From NCBI GenBank assembly GCA_002842045.1, contig PHBX01000015.1, positions 1 through 64,000 of the forward strand: a stretch of 64,000 bases of DNA. The letters are read 5' to 3'. The notes beneath the pieces were generated by a model. That model worked only from the letters and a program-made list of their open reading frames with translations, was not told the DNA's origin and made no database searches. Both the position numbers and the translations under genes were made by a program. Shown piece after piece: positions 34,292 through 42,624 of the stretch (the stretch's first letter is position 1; each line of letters starts with the position of its first letter). The stretch is from Chloroflexi bacterium HGW-Chloroflexi-3 (GTDB lineage: Bacteria; Chloroflexota; Anaerolineae; Anaerolineales; Anaerolineaceae).

Positions 34292-36024
34292 CAGTCCTGC
34301 ACTCCTTCAATGCAATTTGACATTTCTTCAGGGGTTAAAAAGGTATGACCAAGGCGGTTACTGAATTCAACAAAGTGTGGAGGGCGTAAAGAAGAGTCTC
34401 GCAGCTCATCGCCATGTGAAAAGACATCACGAGTAGCTCCTGAGAGCAGGATTTTGCCATCTTTCAAAACTAAAACACGGCGAGCATATTCTGCCACCAC
34501 CCACATGTGGTGAGTAATAAAAATAATTGTGCTGCCCTGTTCATTGAGTCTGCAAACCATATCCATCATACTACGCTGCTCGGCATAATCCAGACCGGTT
34601 GTTGGCTCATCCAGAATCAACACTTCAGGTTGGGCTGCCAGCACCGATGCGACTGCCACGCGCTGTCTTCCGCTTTTTGTCAGGGCGAATGGATCTTGTT
34701 CTTCATAACCAGCCAGACCAACCGCCTTAAGCGCTTCTTTTACCCGTTGTTTGACTTCATCTTCAGATAACTTGCGCAAGCGCGGACTGAAGGCTACCTC
34801 GTCAAAAACCGTTTCTGAGAAGATCTGGTGATCCGGGTTTTGAAAGACATATCCCACTCGTTGCCCAAGTTTGAAAACACCTTGTTCACGCGTGGGAAGA
34901 TCATTTACTAGAATCTCACCACCGGTAGGCATGAGCAAACCATTAAAGTGCTTCGCCAGGGTTGTTTTTCCACTACCATTTTGACCGACGATGGCAACCA
35001 TGTCGCCCTCAAAAATATCCAGGCTAACACCATCCAGCGCTTTTACCTCTTTTGAATAAGAGTGTTCCAGATTACGGCACTGAATAAGTGGTCGATTGAG
35101 TTTCGCCAACGCTGCATGTTCTTCTGACACCAGCTTTTGATAAGCAGACTCCGATATTTTCCAATCGGTCTTCGTAAATGCTTCAAACCCTTCTTCGGGG
35201 GTCAGCGGCAGATTCGATTCGAAGATCGAGCAAAGCACCTTCGGTCTCCGAATTCCCATACGCTTGAAAAATTTAGGGATACCCAGAGGCATCACTCCCA
35301 TTTTTTCCATAAGGTCCACGTCACTCAAAACTTCCCGAACCGCACCGACCTTAACCAGCTTTCCATCCTTTATCAACGCAACACGGTCGGCATATAACGC
35401 TTCTTCCGTCTCATGTTCGATAATCATCAGGGTAAGATCATCACGTTTACAAAGGCGGTGTGTGATTTCAAACACACCCATTTTGCTAATCGGGTCCAGA
35501 TCGGTTGTCGGCTCATCCATAACCAACACGGTGGGTTTCAAAGCTAAAACTGATGCAATTGCCAGTTTCTGTTTTTGACCACCGGAAAGGGTAGAAGGCG
35601 GCCGATGTCGAATCGCATCCAAACCGACATAATCCAGGTTTTCATTAATTCGGCGACCTATTTCCTCACGCTCCACCGCAAAGTTTTCAGGTCCAAAAGC
35701 AACTTCCAACTCAACATTGGTAGAAAATAGCTGCGCTTCAAAATCCTGAAAAACCATACCAACAATCTCAGCCATTTGGGCAACAGTATTTTCACGAGTC
35801 TTACGCCCCATGACAGTTACATCACCAATCAGCTTGCCTTTTTGAAAATGGGGAATCAACCCATTGATTGTCGCAGCCAGCGTGCTTTTGCCCGCCTCAC
35901 TAGGACCCATCACTACCAGAAACTCTCCCTTTGATAGGTCTAAATTGATTCCATTCAGGGCAAATTCCTTTTGACCGCGGTAACGATATTGAAGATCACA
36001 AATTGAAACAATAGGCTCCGACAT
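34291..36024 (-). CDS. ECF transporter ATPase, two ABC domains fused (EcfA-EcfA)
   Basis: 577 aa. Cassette 1 (about 1-260) has Walker A GPSEAGKST, signature LSGGQ and MDEPTTDLD. Cassette 2 (about 315-560) has GQNGSGKTT, an altered signature LTKSGRQRVA, and LDEPTTGLD. Most ECF systems use two separate ATPase genes, and the fusion fixes the pairing. The changed second signature and the odd EA in the first P-loop suggest unequal ATP sites. It is coupled to EcfT downstream and follows the regulator gene by 23 bp. Confidence 0.88.
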   Translation of the reverse strand: MSEPIVSICDLQYRYRGQKEFALNGINLDLSKGEFLVVMGPSEAGKSTLAATINGLIPHFQKGKLIGDVTVMGRKTRENTVAQMAEIVGMVFQDFEAQLFSTNVELEVAFGPENFAVEREEIGRRINENLDYVGLDAIRHRPPSTLSGGQKQKLAIASVLALKPTVLVMDEPTTDLDPISKMGVFEITHRLCKRDDLTLMIIEHETEEALYADRVALIKDGKLVKVGAVREVLSDVDLMEKMGVMPLGIPKFFKRMGIRRPKVLCSIFESNLPLTPEEGFEAFTKTDWKISESAYQKLVSEEHAALAKLNRPLIQCRNLEHSYSKEVKALDGVSLDIFEGDMVAIVGQNGSGKTTLAKHFNGLLMPTGGEILVNDLPTREQGVFKLGQRVGYVFQNPDHQIFSETVFDEVAFSPRLRKLSEDEVKQRVKEALKAVGLAGYEEQDPFALTKSGRQRVAVASVLAAQPEVLILDEPTTGLDYAEQRSMMDMVCRLNEQGSTIIFITHHMWVVAEYARRVLVLKDGKILLSGATRDVFSHGDELRDSSLRPPHFVEFSNRLGHTFLTPEEMSNCIEGVQD

Positions 36025-36047
36025 TTATCCTCCTGAATGACTTTGGC

Positions 36048-36929
36048 TCAAAACTCACCGGCCTGGTAAGGAAACTTGCGCATGAGGGCTTTCCAAATCG
36101 TCTGTTCGTTTTCAATCGTCTGATCCATCGACTTCATTGCCAGACATATATATAAAGCATGAATTAATGCATACTGCGCAATCCGCGAGGAGATGGTTTC
36201 GGGCATGCTTTCTTGTGTCACCGAAAGCAGAACTACATCGGCATATGTGGTGATCGGTGAAAGGGTGTTGCCCGTGATGCAAATCACCGGCACACCTGCG
36301 CGTTTCGCTTCGGCAGCCGTACGGCGCGGGTCGTACGAATCGCCGGTTTGCGAAATGACGACCAGAACATCCTGCGGGGTTAGTAAAGATACCTGCATGA
36401 CCTGCAAATACGAATCCGTCTGGACCTGACAATTCATACCCAGACGGAGAAGACGGTTATACATTTCATGAGCCATCGGTCCGGATGTACCAACCGCAAC
36501 GATCAGGATCAACCGGGCACAAGACAATAAGTTCAGCGCTTTCTGAATGGCATCTTCATCCAATAATGCCAGCGTTTCGTCAAGTGCCTGTTTATTGCCA
36601 AGAAGCACCTTGCGGGCAAGTACCACCGGGTCATCTTCGATAGAAATATTGCTATGGATCAACTGTGGCGAGTAGGGCAAAGCCTGTATGAGCGCGATCT
36701 TGAACTCCAGCCAACCTTCATATCCTAATGTCCGGCAGAAACGAACTGCCGTGGCATCACTCACCCCAGCTTGATTGGCAATTTTTGCCAGGGTCATGCG
36801 GATTATCTTTTCGGAATTATCCAGAACATACTCACCAATTTTTCTTTCCGCTGGCGATAACGAGGGCAATAAACCGCGTAATCTTGCCAGAGTATCCCCT
36901 TCCAAACCAAAATTCTGCAGTTGATCCAT
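36048..36929 (-). CDS. MurR/RpiR family transcriptional regulator with SIS domain
   Basis: 293 aa. An N-terminal HTH_6 domain (LAKIANQAGVSDATAVRFCRTLGYEGW, about residues 48-75) is followed by a SIS sugar-phosphate-binding domain (VAVGTSGPMAHEMYNRLL and VISQTGDSYD). RpiR regulators sense sugar phosphates. Here methylthioribose-phosphate-type intermediates of the operon are attractive ligands (inference). It is the first gene of the operon, and two palindromes lie upstream. Confidence 0.9.
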   Translation of the reverse strand: MDQLQNFGLEGDTLARLRGLLPSLSPAERKIGEYVLDNSEKIIRMTLAKIANQAGVSDATAVRFCRTLGYEGWLEFKIALIQALPYSPQLIHSNISIEDDPVVLARKVLLGNKQALDETLALLDEDAIQKALNLLSCARLILIVAVGTSGPMAHEMYNRLLRLGMNCQVQTDSYLQVMQVSLLTPQDVLVVISQTGDSYDPRRTAAEAKRAGVPVICITGNTLSPITTYADVVLLSVTQESMPETISSRIAQYALIHALYICLAMKSMDQTIENEQTIWKALMRKFPYQAGEF

Positions 36930-36989
36930 ATATGCTCGTCCTTGGAAAGCACATGATAATAATAATATGTCGTTAAAACATTGGAAAGT

Positions 36990-37030
36990 GTAGTAATACT
37001 ACTATTTTTTCTATTTTAGTGAAATTTCAC
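36990..37030. promoter_or_regulatory. Palindromes upstream of the RpiR-led operon
   Basis: GTAGTA-A-TACTAC (36990-37002) and GTGAAATTTCAC (37019-37030) are both perfect palindromes, about 60 and 90 bp ahead of the regulator start. The second has the GAAA/TTTC half-sites often seen with RpiR-type regulators. The rest of 36930-37318 is AT-rich without genes. Confidence 0.45.
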
Positions 37031-37318
37031 AACAAAGTCAAGCAAAGTAACAAGAGTGTTGAAAAACAAGTAACAGATTGTTTATGAAATCTCTTCAAAA
37101 AAATATCCATTTTTCCATTACAGGTGTCAATTTTAGTAGTTATTAAACACCCTGCCCCTAATTATTGGAAAGATACATACATATTATCTTTAGAAATAAA
37201 TTAGAATAAGAAGCATACTAATTTTCTGATTTTAATAAGAGTATGATCGAAGAAAATTTAATACCAGGATTCCAAGAGATTTCCAGTAAACAAACAATCT
37301 CACAAGTAACTAGAAATT

Positions 37319-38095
37319 ATGAATCCACACAATCATCAACCATTTACACTTGAAGCTGAAATCCCTGAAACTATGATTTTGTGTATTCATGGTATTTTGG
37401 GTTCTCCAGGACAATTTCAAACATTTTCTACCCTTTTTAATGGAAAAAATATCAGCGTGAAATCTCTCTTATTACCGGGGCATGGAAGTAATGGAAAGGA
37501 ATTTGCGTTCACGAAACCGACTGCATGGCAAGACCATGTTGATCAAGAAATCTCCAAACTTAAGGAAAAATATGAATTTATATATCTGATGGGACATTCA
37601 TTAGGGGGATTAATTGCTTTGAATGCCTCTATAAAACAATCCATAAACGGAATTGTTTTACTGAATACACCCATTCGGACCAGGATTACCTGGCAGCAAA
37701 TATCTCTATCATTTCGAGTTTTAATCAGTTCGAAGGAAAAAAATAATCTTATCCTTCAAACCTATCGAGAATCGTTTGGAGTGGATTTAAAAGACTGGTG
37801 GACAATCCCTTTATGGATTCCAAGATTGTTGGATGTAAATCGTTTCGGAAAAATTATTCTGAATAAACTACAGGATGTCAATTCTGAGGTGCTCATTTAT
37901 CAATCCAGGCAGGATGAGACTGTTGTTCCAGGTAGTGCAGAAATACTAAAGAACAGTCTACACCAATGTCGTGTTACCTTGAATTACTTAGAAAAATCAA
38001 AACATGCATTTTTTGAGATAAATGAATTGCAAGTAATCATTAAAGATGTAAAGAATTTTATTGCTGATGATCTTATTAAGAGTCATTTAAAGTAG
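37319..38095 (+). CDS. Alpha/beta hydrolase, carboxylesterase/monoacylglycerol-lipase-like
   Basis: 258 aa. Oxyanion region ILCIHGILGSPGQF, nucleophile elbow GHSLGG (Ser near residue 97), acid in SRQDETVVPG and the late His in KSKHAFFE. There is no signal peptide, so it is cytoplasmic. The natural ester substrate cannot be told. It is a single gene with a weak RBS in an AT-rich stretch. Confidence 0.82.
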   Translation: MNPHNHQPFTLEAEIPETMILCIHGILGSPGQFQTFSTLFNGKNISVKSLLLPGHGSNGKEFAFTKPTAWQDHVDQEISKLKEKYEFIYLMGHSLGGLIALNASIKQSINGIVLLNTPIRTRITWQQISLSFRVLISSKEKNNLILQTYRESFGVDLKDWWTIPLWIPRLLDVNRFGKIILNKLQDVNSEVLIYQSRQDETVVPGSAEILKNSLHQCRVTLNYLEKSKHAFFEINELQVIIKDVKNFIADDLIKSHLK

Positions 38096-38118
38096 TTAAT
38101 TAAGTAGTGATATGAATC

Positions 38119-38300
38119 ACGTGCAAAATTTGCACTCACGAGTCGGGCAAGAATTGCACTCACTAGGAGGGCAATATTTGCATGCTGGCTGCCTTAATGC
38201 AAAATTTTCATGCTGGCCAACAGGAAACAATTGCCTTAAGGCCTTAAAGAAAGAATTGCACACAGGCCAGAATGCAAAATATGCACACAGGCAAAACAAG
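38119..38300. repeat. Degenerate short repeats built on GCAAnAnTTGCA
   Basis: About six imperfect copies run through this stretch. They start with the perfect palindrome GTGCAAAATTTGCAC (38121-38135), then GAATTGCACTCAC, GCAATATTTGCATGCTGG, GCAAAATTTTCATGCTGG, GAATTGCACACAGG and GCAAAATATGCACACAGG. Open frames exist on both strands, but they only mirror the repeat and I do not call a gene. Confidence 0.5.
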
Positions 38301-38385
38301 AAATAACCTCTTCAAACATTAATGCGCATAGGTGTATAACTGATCACCATCATAACTATAAGTAAAACCTATTACCCATTAAATC

Positions 38386-38422
38386 ACCTGATCCCCATCC
38401 TGGGGAGAGTAGGGGATCAGGT
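38386..38422 (-). terminator. Hairpin downstream of the subtilase gene
   Basis: An 11-bp perfect stem (ACCTGATCCCC with GGGGATCAGGT) and a 15-nt loop lie 61 nt past the subtilase stop. The T-run is poor, so it may serve as a bidirectional stop or mRNA stabiliser. Confidence 0.55.
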
Positions 38423-38482
38423 TTAGAATAGGGACGAGGATTATGGCAATTTAGAACTTAAGGAATTACTCCTCCGATTTGG

Positions 38483-40117
38483 TTATTTTTTCCCGGGTTT
38501 TCCACCACCCAGGTATTTCAGGGCGTCATATGCCTGTACCAGGCCATAGCCATAGTAGTCATCGCGGCCGGGGTCACCCAGATCCATGGCTGTGGCTACC
38601 ATCGCTTCACGAATCTGTACATTGGTCAGGGAGGGATTCCAGCTCCAGATCAGGGCGGCTACTGCGGAGACATGCGGGGTTGCCATGGAAGTACCAGCCC
38701 AGGCTTCGTATCCGCTGGCTGGAAATTCAAAGGTGCTAACTACAGTCGCTACCGATCCAATTTTATTGGCAACCAGGTATTGCCCATCTTCCTGGCTGAT
38801 GGAAACAGCAATTACATAATCCCCTGCTTCACCAAGAGTACCGGCGAATAGACCGGGTTTATTGTTATAAATTACTGCGGCTTCTCCACCGTTTTGTGTT
38901 ACTTTTGTGACCTTTTCCGCAAATGATACTGACCCGCGGGAACATAACACCACTTTTCCAGTCCAGTCTGCAGCTGGATCAGTAGCCAGACAGAATCCAC
39001 CATCCACCAGTTCACCTGAAGCTGCACCGGTTGGTGCAAATTCCATCCCTAAGGCTTCATACGAAACACCATCAACTGTGACAGATGCGGTAGAAATGAA
39101 AGGAACTGTACTAAGCACATTCACACCTGGTGCGGCCAGTTCGACCTTCTCATTGTGTTGGGAAAAGTCTGCAACAGTGTAGGTGGAATCGATGGCTGCG
39201 ACTGAAATGACTGAATCATAGGAAGCTGGGTAGTGTAATTCTTCAATACCATCATTACTGGCAGCTGCAACGGAAAGAATACCTTGAGCATAGACATTAT
39301 TGAATGCTTGTTCTTCCTTCCCGCTTTTGTTGGTTCCACTAAGGCTCATGCTGATGATATTGGCACCATTATCTGCACAGAGAAAAGCTGCTTTAATCAA
39401 ATCAGACGCATGTGCTTTGGAAACCCACAATCCGTCATCACCGAAAATCTTAACAATGTATAGTGATGCAGTACCTGGAGTGACCCCAACCACACCGTAT
39501 TCATTGTTCTGGGCGACGATTGTACCGGCTACATGCGTTCCATGGCCATAACCATCGAGAGTCCATAGGAAAGTATCATCGCCATTGGTTTGTGAATAAC
39601 CACCCAGAACATCGACACCAACAAAGTCTTCATGTTCTGTATAGAAACCAGTATCAATGATGCAGACCGTTCGGCCAGCGCCAGTTGGGGCTTTTTTGTC
39701 AATTCTTCCATCACGATTGGCATCCCAGATATCGCGTGCCTGCACCATGTCGACACCATAGGGTACAACTTGCTCAGGTAGAATGGTTTCAGCTGTCATG
39801 GCTGCCGCTTCGGAGGGCATATTGCGTACCAGCTCACGAATTGGATCTTCCTCAATGGAGATCACATTGGGATTGCGACGAATGCCATTTAAGGCACTTT
39901 CTGGCAAACTGACTACAAATGAGTTCAGTTCATCAAATTGATAATGGAAGGCAGCTCCTGCATTTTTCAAAGCAGTTTGTACGCCTGCCTGTTGACCCAC
40001 ACGATATTCCACAAAGACTCGCACTTCTGGCTCACTGGACGCCGGAGTAATCGAGCCCATAACAAAAAGCAAAGCGATAATCAATATGATACTTCGCGCG
40101 AACAAAGTTAACTTCAT
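38483..40117 (-). CDS. Secreted S8 (subtilisin-like) serine peptidase with PA domain
   Basis: 544 aa preproprotein. The signal peptide is MKLTLFARSIILIIALLFVM... and the inhibitor I9-like propeptide runs to about residue 100. The catalytic triad is in VCIIDTGFYTEHEDF (Asp), GYGHGTHVAGTI (His) and AGTSMATPHVSAVAAL (Ser). A protease-associated (PA) domain is inserted between His and Ser (VVLCSRGSVSFAEKV ... GEAAVIYNNKPG). It is a broad-specificity extracellular protease. Start ATG 40117 has AGAGGAT upstream and begins the signal peptide; the open frame runs 11 codons further. Confidence 0.93.
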   Translation of the reverse strand: MKLTLFARSIILIIALLFVMGSITPASSEPEVRVFVEYRVGQQAGVQTALKNAGAAFHYQFDELNSFVVSLPESALNGIRRNPNVISIEEDPIRELVRNMPSEAAAMTAETILPEQVVPYGVDMVQARDIWDANRDGRIDKKAPTGAGRTVCIIDTGFYTEHEDFVGVDVLGGYSQTNGDDTFLWTLDGYGHGTHVAGTIVAQNNEYGVVGVTPGTASLYIVKIFGDDGLWVSKAHASDLIKAAFLCADNGANIISMSLSGTNKSGKEEQAFNNVYAQGILSVAAASNDGIEELHYPASYDSVISVAAIDSTYTVADFSQHNEKVELAAPGVNVLSTVPFISTASVTVDGVSYEALGMEFAPTGAASGELVDGGFCLATDPAADWTGKVVLCSRGSVSFAEKVTKVTQNGGEAAVIYNNKPGLFAGTLGEAGDYVIAVSISQEDGQYLVANKIGSVATVVSTFEFPASGYEAWAGTSMATPHVSAVAALIWSWNPSLTNVQIREAMVATAMDLGDPGRDDYYGYGLVQAYDALKYLGGGKPGKK

Positions 40118-40328
40118 TATTATCCTCTTTCTATACAAATGGAAAATCACTCGTCTCTATTTTCTTAAGACGCGAAAATCTTCAAATCGATACGCTCGAA
40201 TAAAAAATTCGTTTGAAGTGCATGAAAATTAAATAATTCCCGTAAAGTCATAGTAAAATTAGCTGGGGATTACCAATTACTACCAGCCTGGATTCCTATA
40301 AATGAATGAAAAAGTGAAATGAGAGATC

Positions 40329-41027
40329 ATGAAAAAACTCAGTGTTGTCATCCCGGTTTATAACGAAGAAAAATACATTTCCACCACAATTCATCGCGTG
40401 TTGGATGTGAAGCTGGAGGATGAACCCATTGAAATTGTGGTAGTGGATGATGGCTCTAAAGATCGCACGGTGGAGATTTTGCAGGATCTGGCAGCCGAAC
40501 ATCCTGAAATTAAGGTCTATCAACAACCTGTTAATATGGGGAAGGGGGCAGCCTTACGCCGTGGTTTTCAGGAAGCCAGTGGTGACATTATCCTGATTCA
40601 GGACGCTGATCTGGAATATGACCCGGGGGATTACCCGACCTTATTAAAACCGATTCTGGATGGCAAAGCGGATGTGGTGTATGGTTCGCGTTTTCTGGGT
40701 GGACCCCATCGCGTATTGTATTTCTGGCATTTCGCCGGCAATCAATTCCTGACCCTGTTATCCAATATCACTACCAATTTAAATTTAACGGATATGGAAA
40801 CAGGATATAAAGTATTTCGGGCTGAAGTGATAAAAGGGATCCCTCTGAAATCAAACCGCTTTGGGTTTGAACCAGAAGTGACTGCTAAAATTGCCCGGCG
40901 AGGTTGGCGGATTTTCGAAACACAGATCTCTTACTTTGGCAGATCTTATGCAGAAGGCAAGAAAATTGGCTGGAAAGATGGCTTTCAAGCGATCTATTGT
41001 ATTATCCGCTATGGTATTGCTGATTAA
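40329..41027 (+). CDS. Glycosyltransferase family 2 (dolichyl-phosphate-mannose-synthase-like, soluble)
   Basis: 232 aa GT-A enzyme. [10 protein letters not shown], the DXD motif [10 protein letters not shown], and the C-terminal [21 protein letters not shown] motif are typical of DPM1/Alg5-type enzymes that charge polyprenyl phosphate. No membrane tail is present. It lies 9 bp before larB, but a functional link to the nickel cofactor is not obvious. Confidence 0.87.
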   Translation: MKKLSVVIPVYNEEKYISTTIHRVLDVKLEDEPIEIVVVDDGSKDRTVEILQDLAAEHPEIKVYQQPVNMGKGAALRRGFQEASGDIILIQDADLEYDPGDYPTLLKPILDGKADVVYGSRFLGGPHRVLYFWHFAGNQFLTLLSNITTNLNLTDMETGYKVFRAEVIKGIPLKSNRFGFEPEVTAKIARRGWRIFETQISYFGRSYAEGKKIGWKDGFQAIYCIIRYGIAD

Positions 41028-41036
41028 GACAACCAA

Positions 41037-41813
41037 ATGATGAACCAACAATCCCTTATTAATTTACTGCAAAAAGTCCAGAATGGTCATATTTCCATTG
41101 AAGAGGCTTTACAGTCACTCAGAAACTATCCCTATGAAAATATTGGTGATGTCGTGCGCCTGGATCAACAGCGTGCGCTACGATGCGGGTTTCCGGAGGT
41201 GATCTTCGGTGCAGGCAAGAGTGAAGAGCAACTGCTGGCAATTACGGAACGGATCTTATCTCAGGAAAGCGACCTGCTCATTACCCGGCTCGCCGAGAAT
41301 TTAGCCCATAAAATTGTGGAAACCTTCCCTCAGGTGAAGTATCATCCCATTCCCCAAATGCTCAGCTGGAGGTCAAATCCCGAGCCGGGGAAAGGTCGTG
41401 TGCTGGTGTTAACCGGCGGGACAGCAGATATCCCGGTGGCAGAGGAAGCTGCCCTCACAGCAGAAATGATGGGAGCCAGCGTAACCCGGATCTTTGATGT
41501 GGGGGTGGCAGGTTTGCATCGTCTGTTGGATAAAATCGACCTGTTGCTTTCTGCCAAAGTGCTTGTGGTTGTGGCAGGCATGGAAGGGGCTTTACCGAGC
41601 GTGGTGGCTGGATTGGTGAGCGTACCGGTGATTGCCGTCCCAACCAGTGTGGGTTATGGAGCCAGTTTCAATGGTCTGGCTGCGTTACTGGCTATGCTGA
41701 ATAGCTGCGCCAATGGTGTCTCAGTGGTAAACATTGACAACGGCTTTGGAGCAGGCTATCAGGCTGCCTTGATCAACCGGCAAAGTTTAATAAGTACCGG
41801 ACAGCATGACTGA
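41037..41813 (+). CDS. larB: Nickel-pincer cofactor biosynthesis protein LarB
   Basis: 258 aa. The C-terminal PurE/AIR-carboxylase-like domain is clear: VLTGGTADIPVAEEAALTAE, VVVAGMEGALPSVVAGL, PTSVGYGASFNG and VNIDNGFGAGYQAA. LarB carboxylates and hydrolyses nicotinic acid adenine dinucleotide, the first step toward the nickel-pincer nucleotide. It overlaps larE by 8 bp. Two adjacent ATGs (41037 and 41040) are possible starts. Confidence 0.95.
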   Translation: MMNQQSLINLLQKVQNGHISIEEALQSLRNYPYENIGDVVRLDQQRALRCGFPEVIFGAGKSEEQLLAITERILSQESDLLITRLAENLAHKIVETFPQVKYHPIPQMLSWRSNPEPGKGRVLVLTGGTADIPVAEEAALTAEMMGASVTRIFDVGVAGLHRLLDKIDLLLSAKVLVVVAGMEGALPSVVAGLVSVPVIAVPTSVGYGASFNGLAALLAMLNSCANGVSVVNIDNGFGAGYQAALINRQSLISTGQHD

Positions 41814-42624
41814 TCTGGATTCAACTTCCCTTATTAAATGGAAGCGTCTGATTGAATGGCTGCAGACCTATGATCAGATTGGTGTTGCATTATCCGGGGG
41901 AGTGGATAGTGCCCTGGTTTGCGCTGCGGCTGTTCAATCCTTGGGTAAAAAACAGGTCAAGGCTTACACGATAGAATCCCCGATGGAAATACCCCGGGAA
42001 GTTGAGGATGCGAGGCTTGTTGCAGAAATCCTGGGTGTTGACCTGTTCCGGATCCCATTGGATGAATTGGAAATCGAGGATATTCGTTCCAATCCATCAC
42101 AACGTTGTTATTTTTGTAAAAGGGAACGCTTGAAAATGATTAAGGATCATTCACTCCTATCGGGGATCAATCAACTGCTGGATGGAACCAACGCAGATGA
42201 TCTCAGCGATTACCGGCCGGGAAGACAGGCATTGCAGGAATTGGGCGTTTTGAGTCCTTTAGCAGTAGTAGGCATCACGAAGGCAGAAGTGCGCCAACTG
42301 GCAAAATGGCAAGGAATTCCCGTCTGGGATAAACCATCCACGCCCTGTCTGGCGAGCCGTTTCCCATATGGGATTGAAATCAACCACCAGCGTTTACACC
42401 AGATTGCCTGTGCTGAAGAGATACTGAAGATTATGGGATTCACTGAATTTCGGGTTCGTTATCACGAGAGTGTGGCGAGGATTGAAGTTCCCTCCAATGA
42501 ATTTGATCATGTCCTAGTCCAGCGAGAAAAAATTATTGAAACGATTAAAAATTGTGGTTTCCTGTATGTCACGCTGGATTTGCAAGGGTTTCGGAGTGGA
42601 AGTATGAATGAGGGATTGATATGA
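41806..42624 (+). CDS. larE: ATP-dependent sulfur transferase LarE
   Basis: 272 aa PP-loop protein with SGGVDSALVCAAA near residue 30. The sacrificial-type cysteine is in SQRCYFCKRERL (two Cys, so a CxxC arrangement), and PCLASRFPYG follows. LarE thiolates the pincer precursor. Single-Cys forms give up their own sulfur, whereas forms with extra cysteines can bind an Fe-S cluster. It overlaps larC by 4 bp (ATGA). Confidence 0.95.
   Translation: MTDLDSTSLIKWKRLIEWLQTYDQIGVALSGGVDSALVCAAAVQSLGKKQVKAYTIESPMEIPREVEDARLVAEILGVDLFRIPLDELEIEDIRSNPSQRCYFCKRERLKMIKDHSLLSGINQLLDGTNADDLSDYRPGRQALQELGVLSPLAVVGITKAEVRQLAKWQGIPVWDKPSTPCLASRFPYGIEINHQRLHQIACAEEILKIMGFTEFRVRYHESVARIEVPSNEFDHVLVQREKIIETIKNCGFLYVTLDLQGFRSGSMNEGLI

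Noticed and set aside
38112..38306. Open frames of 60-64 aa on both strands, one cysteine-rich
   Set aside because: Both mirror the degenerate GCAA/TTGC repeat; no good RBS and no known fold.
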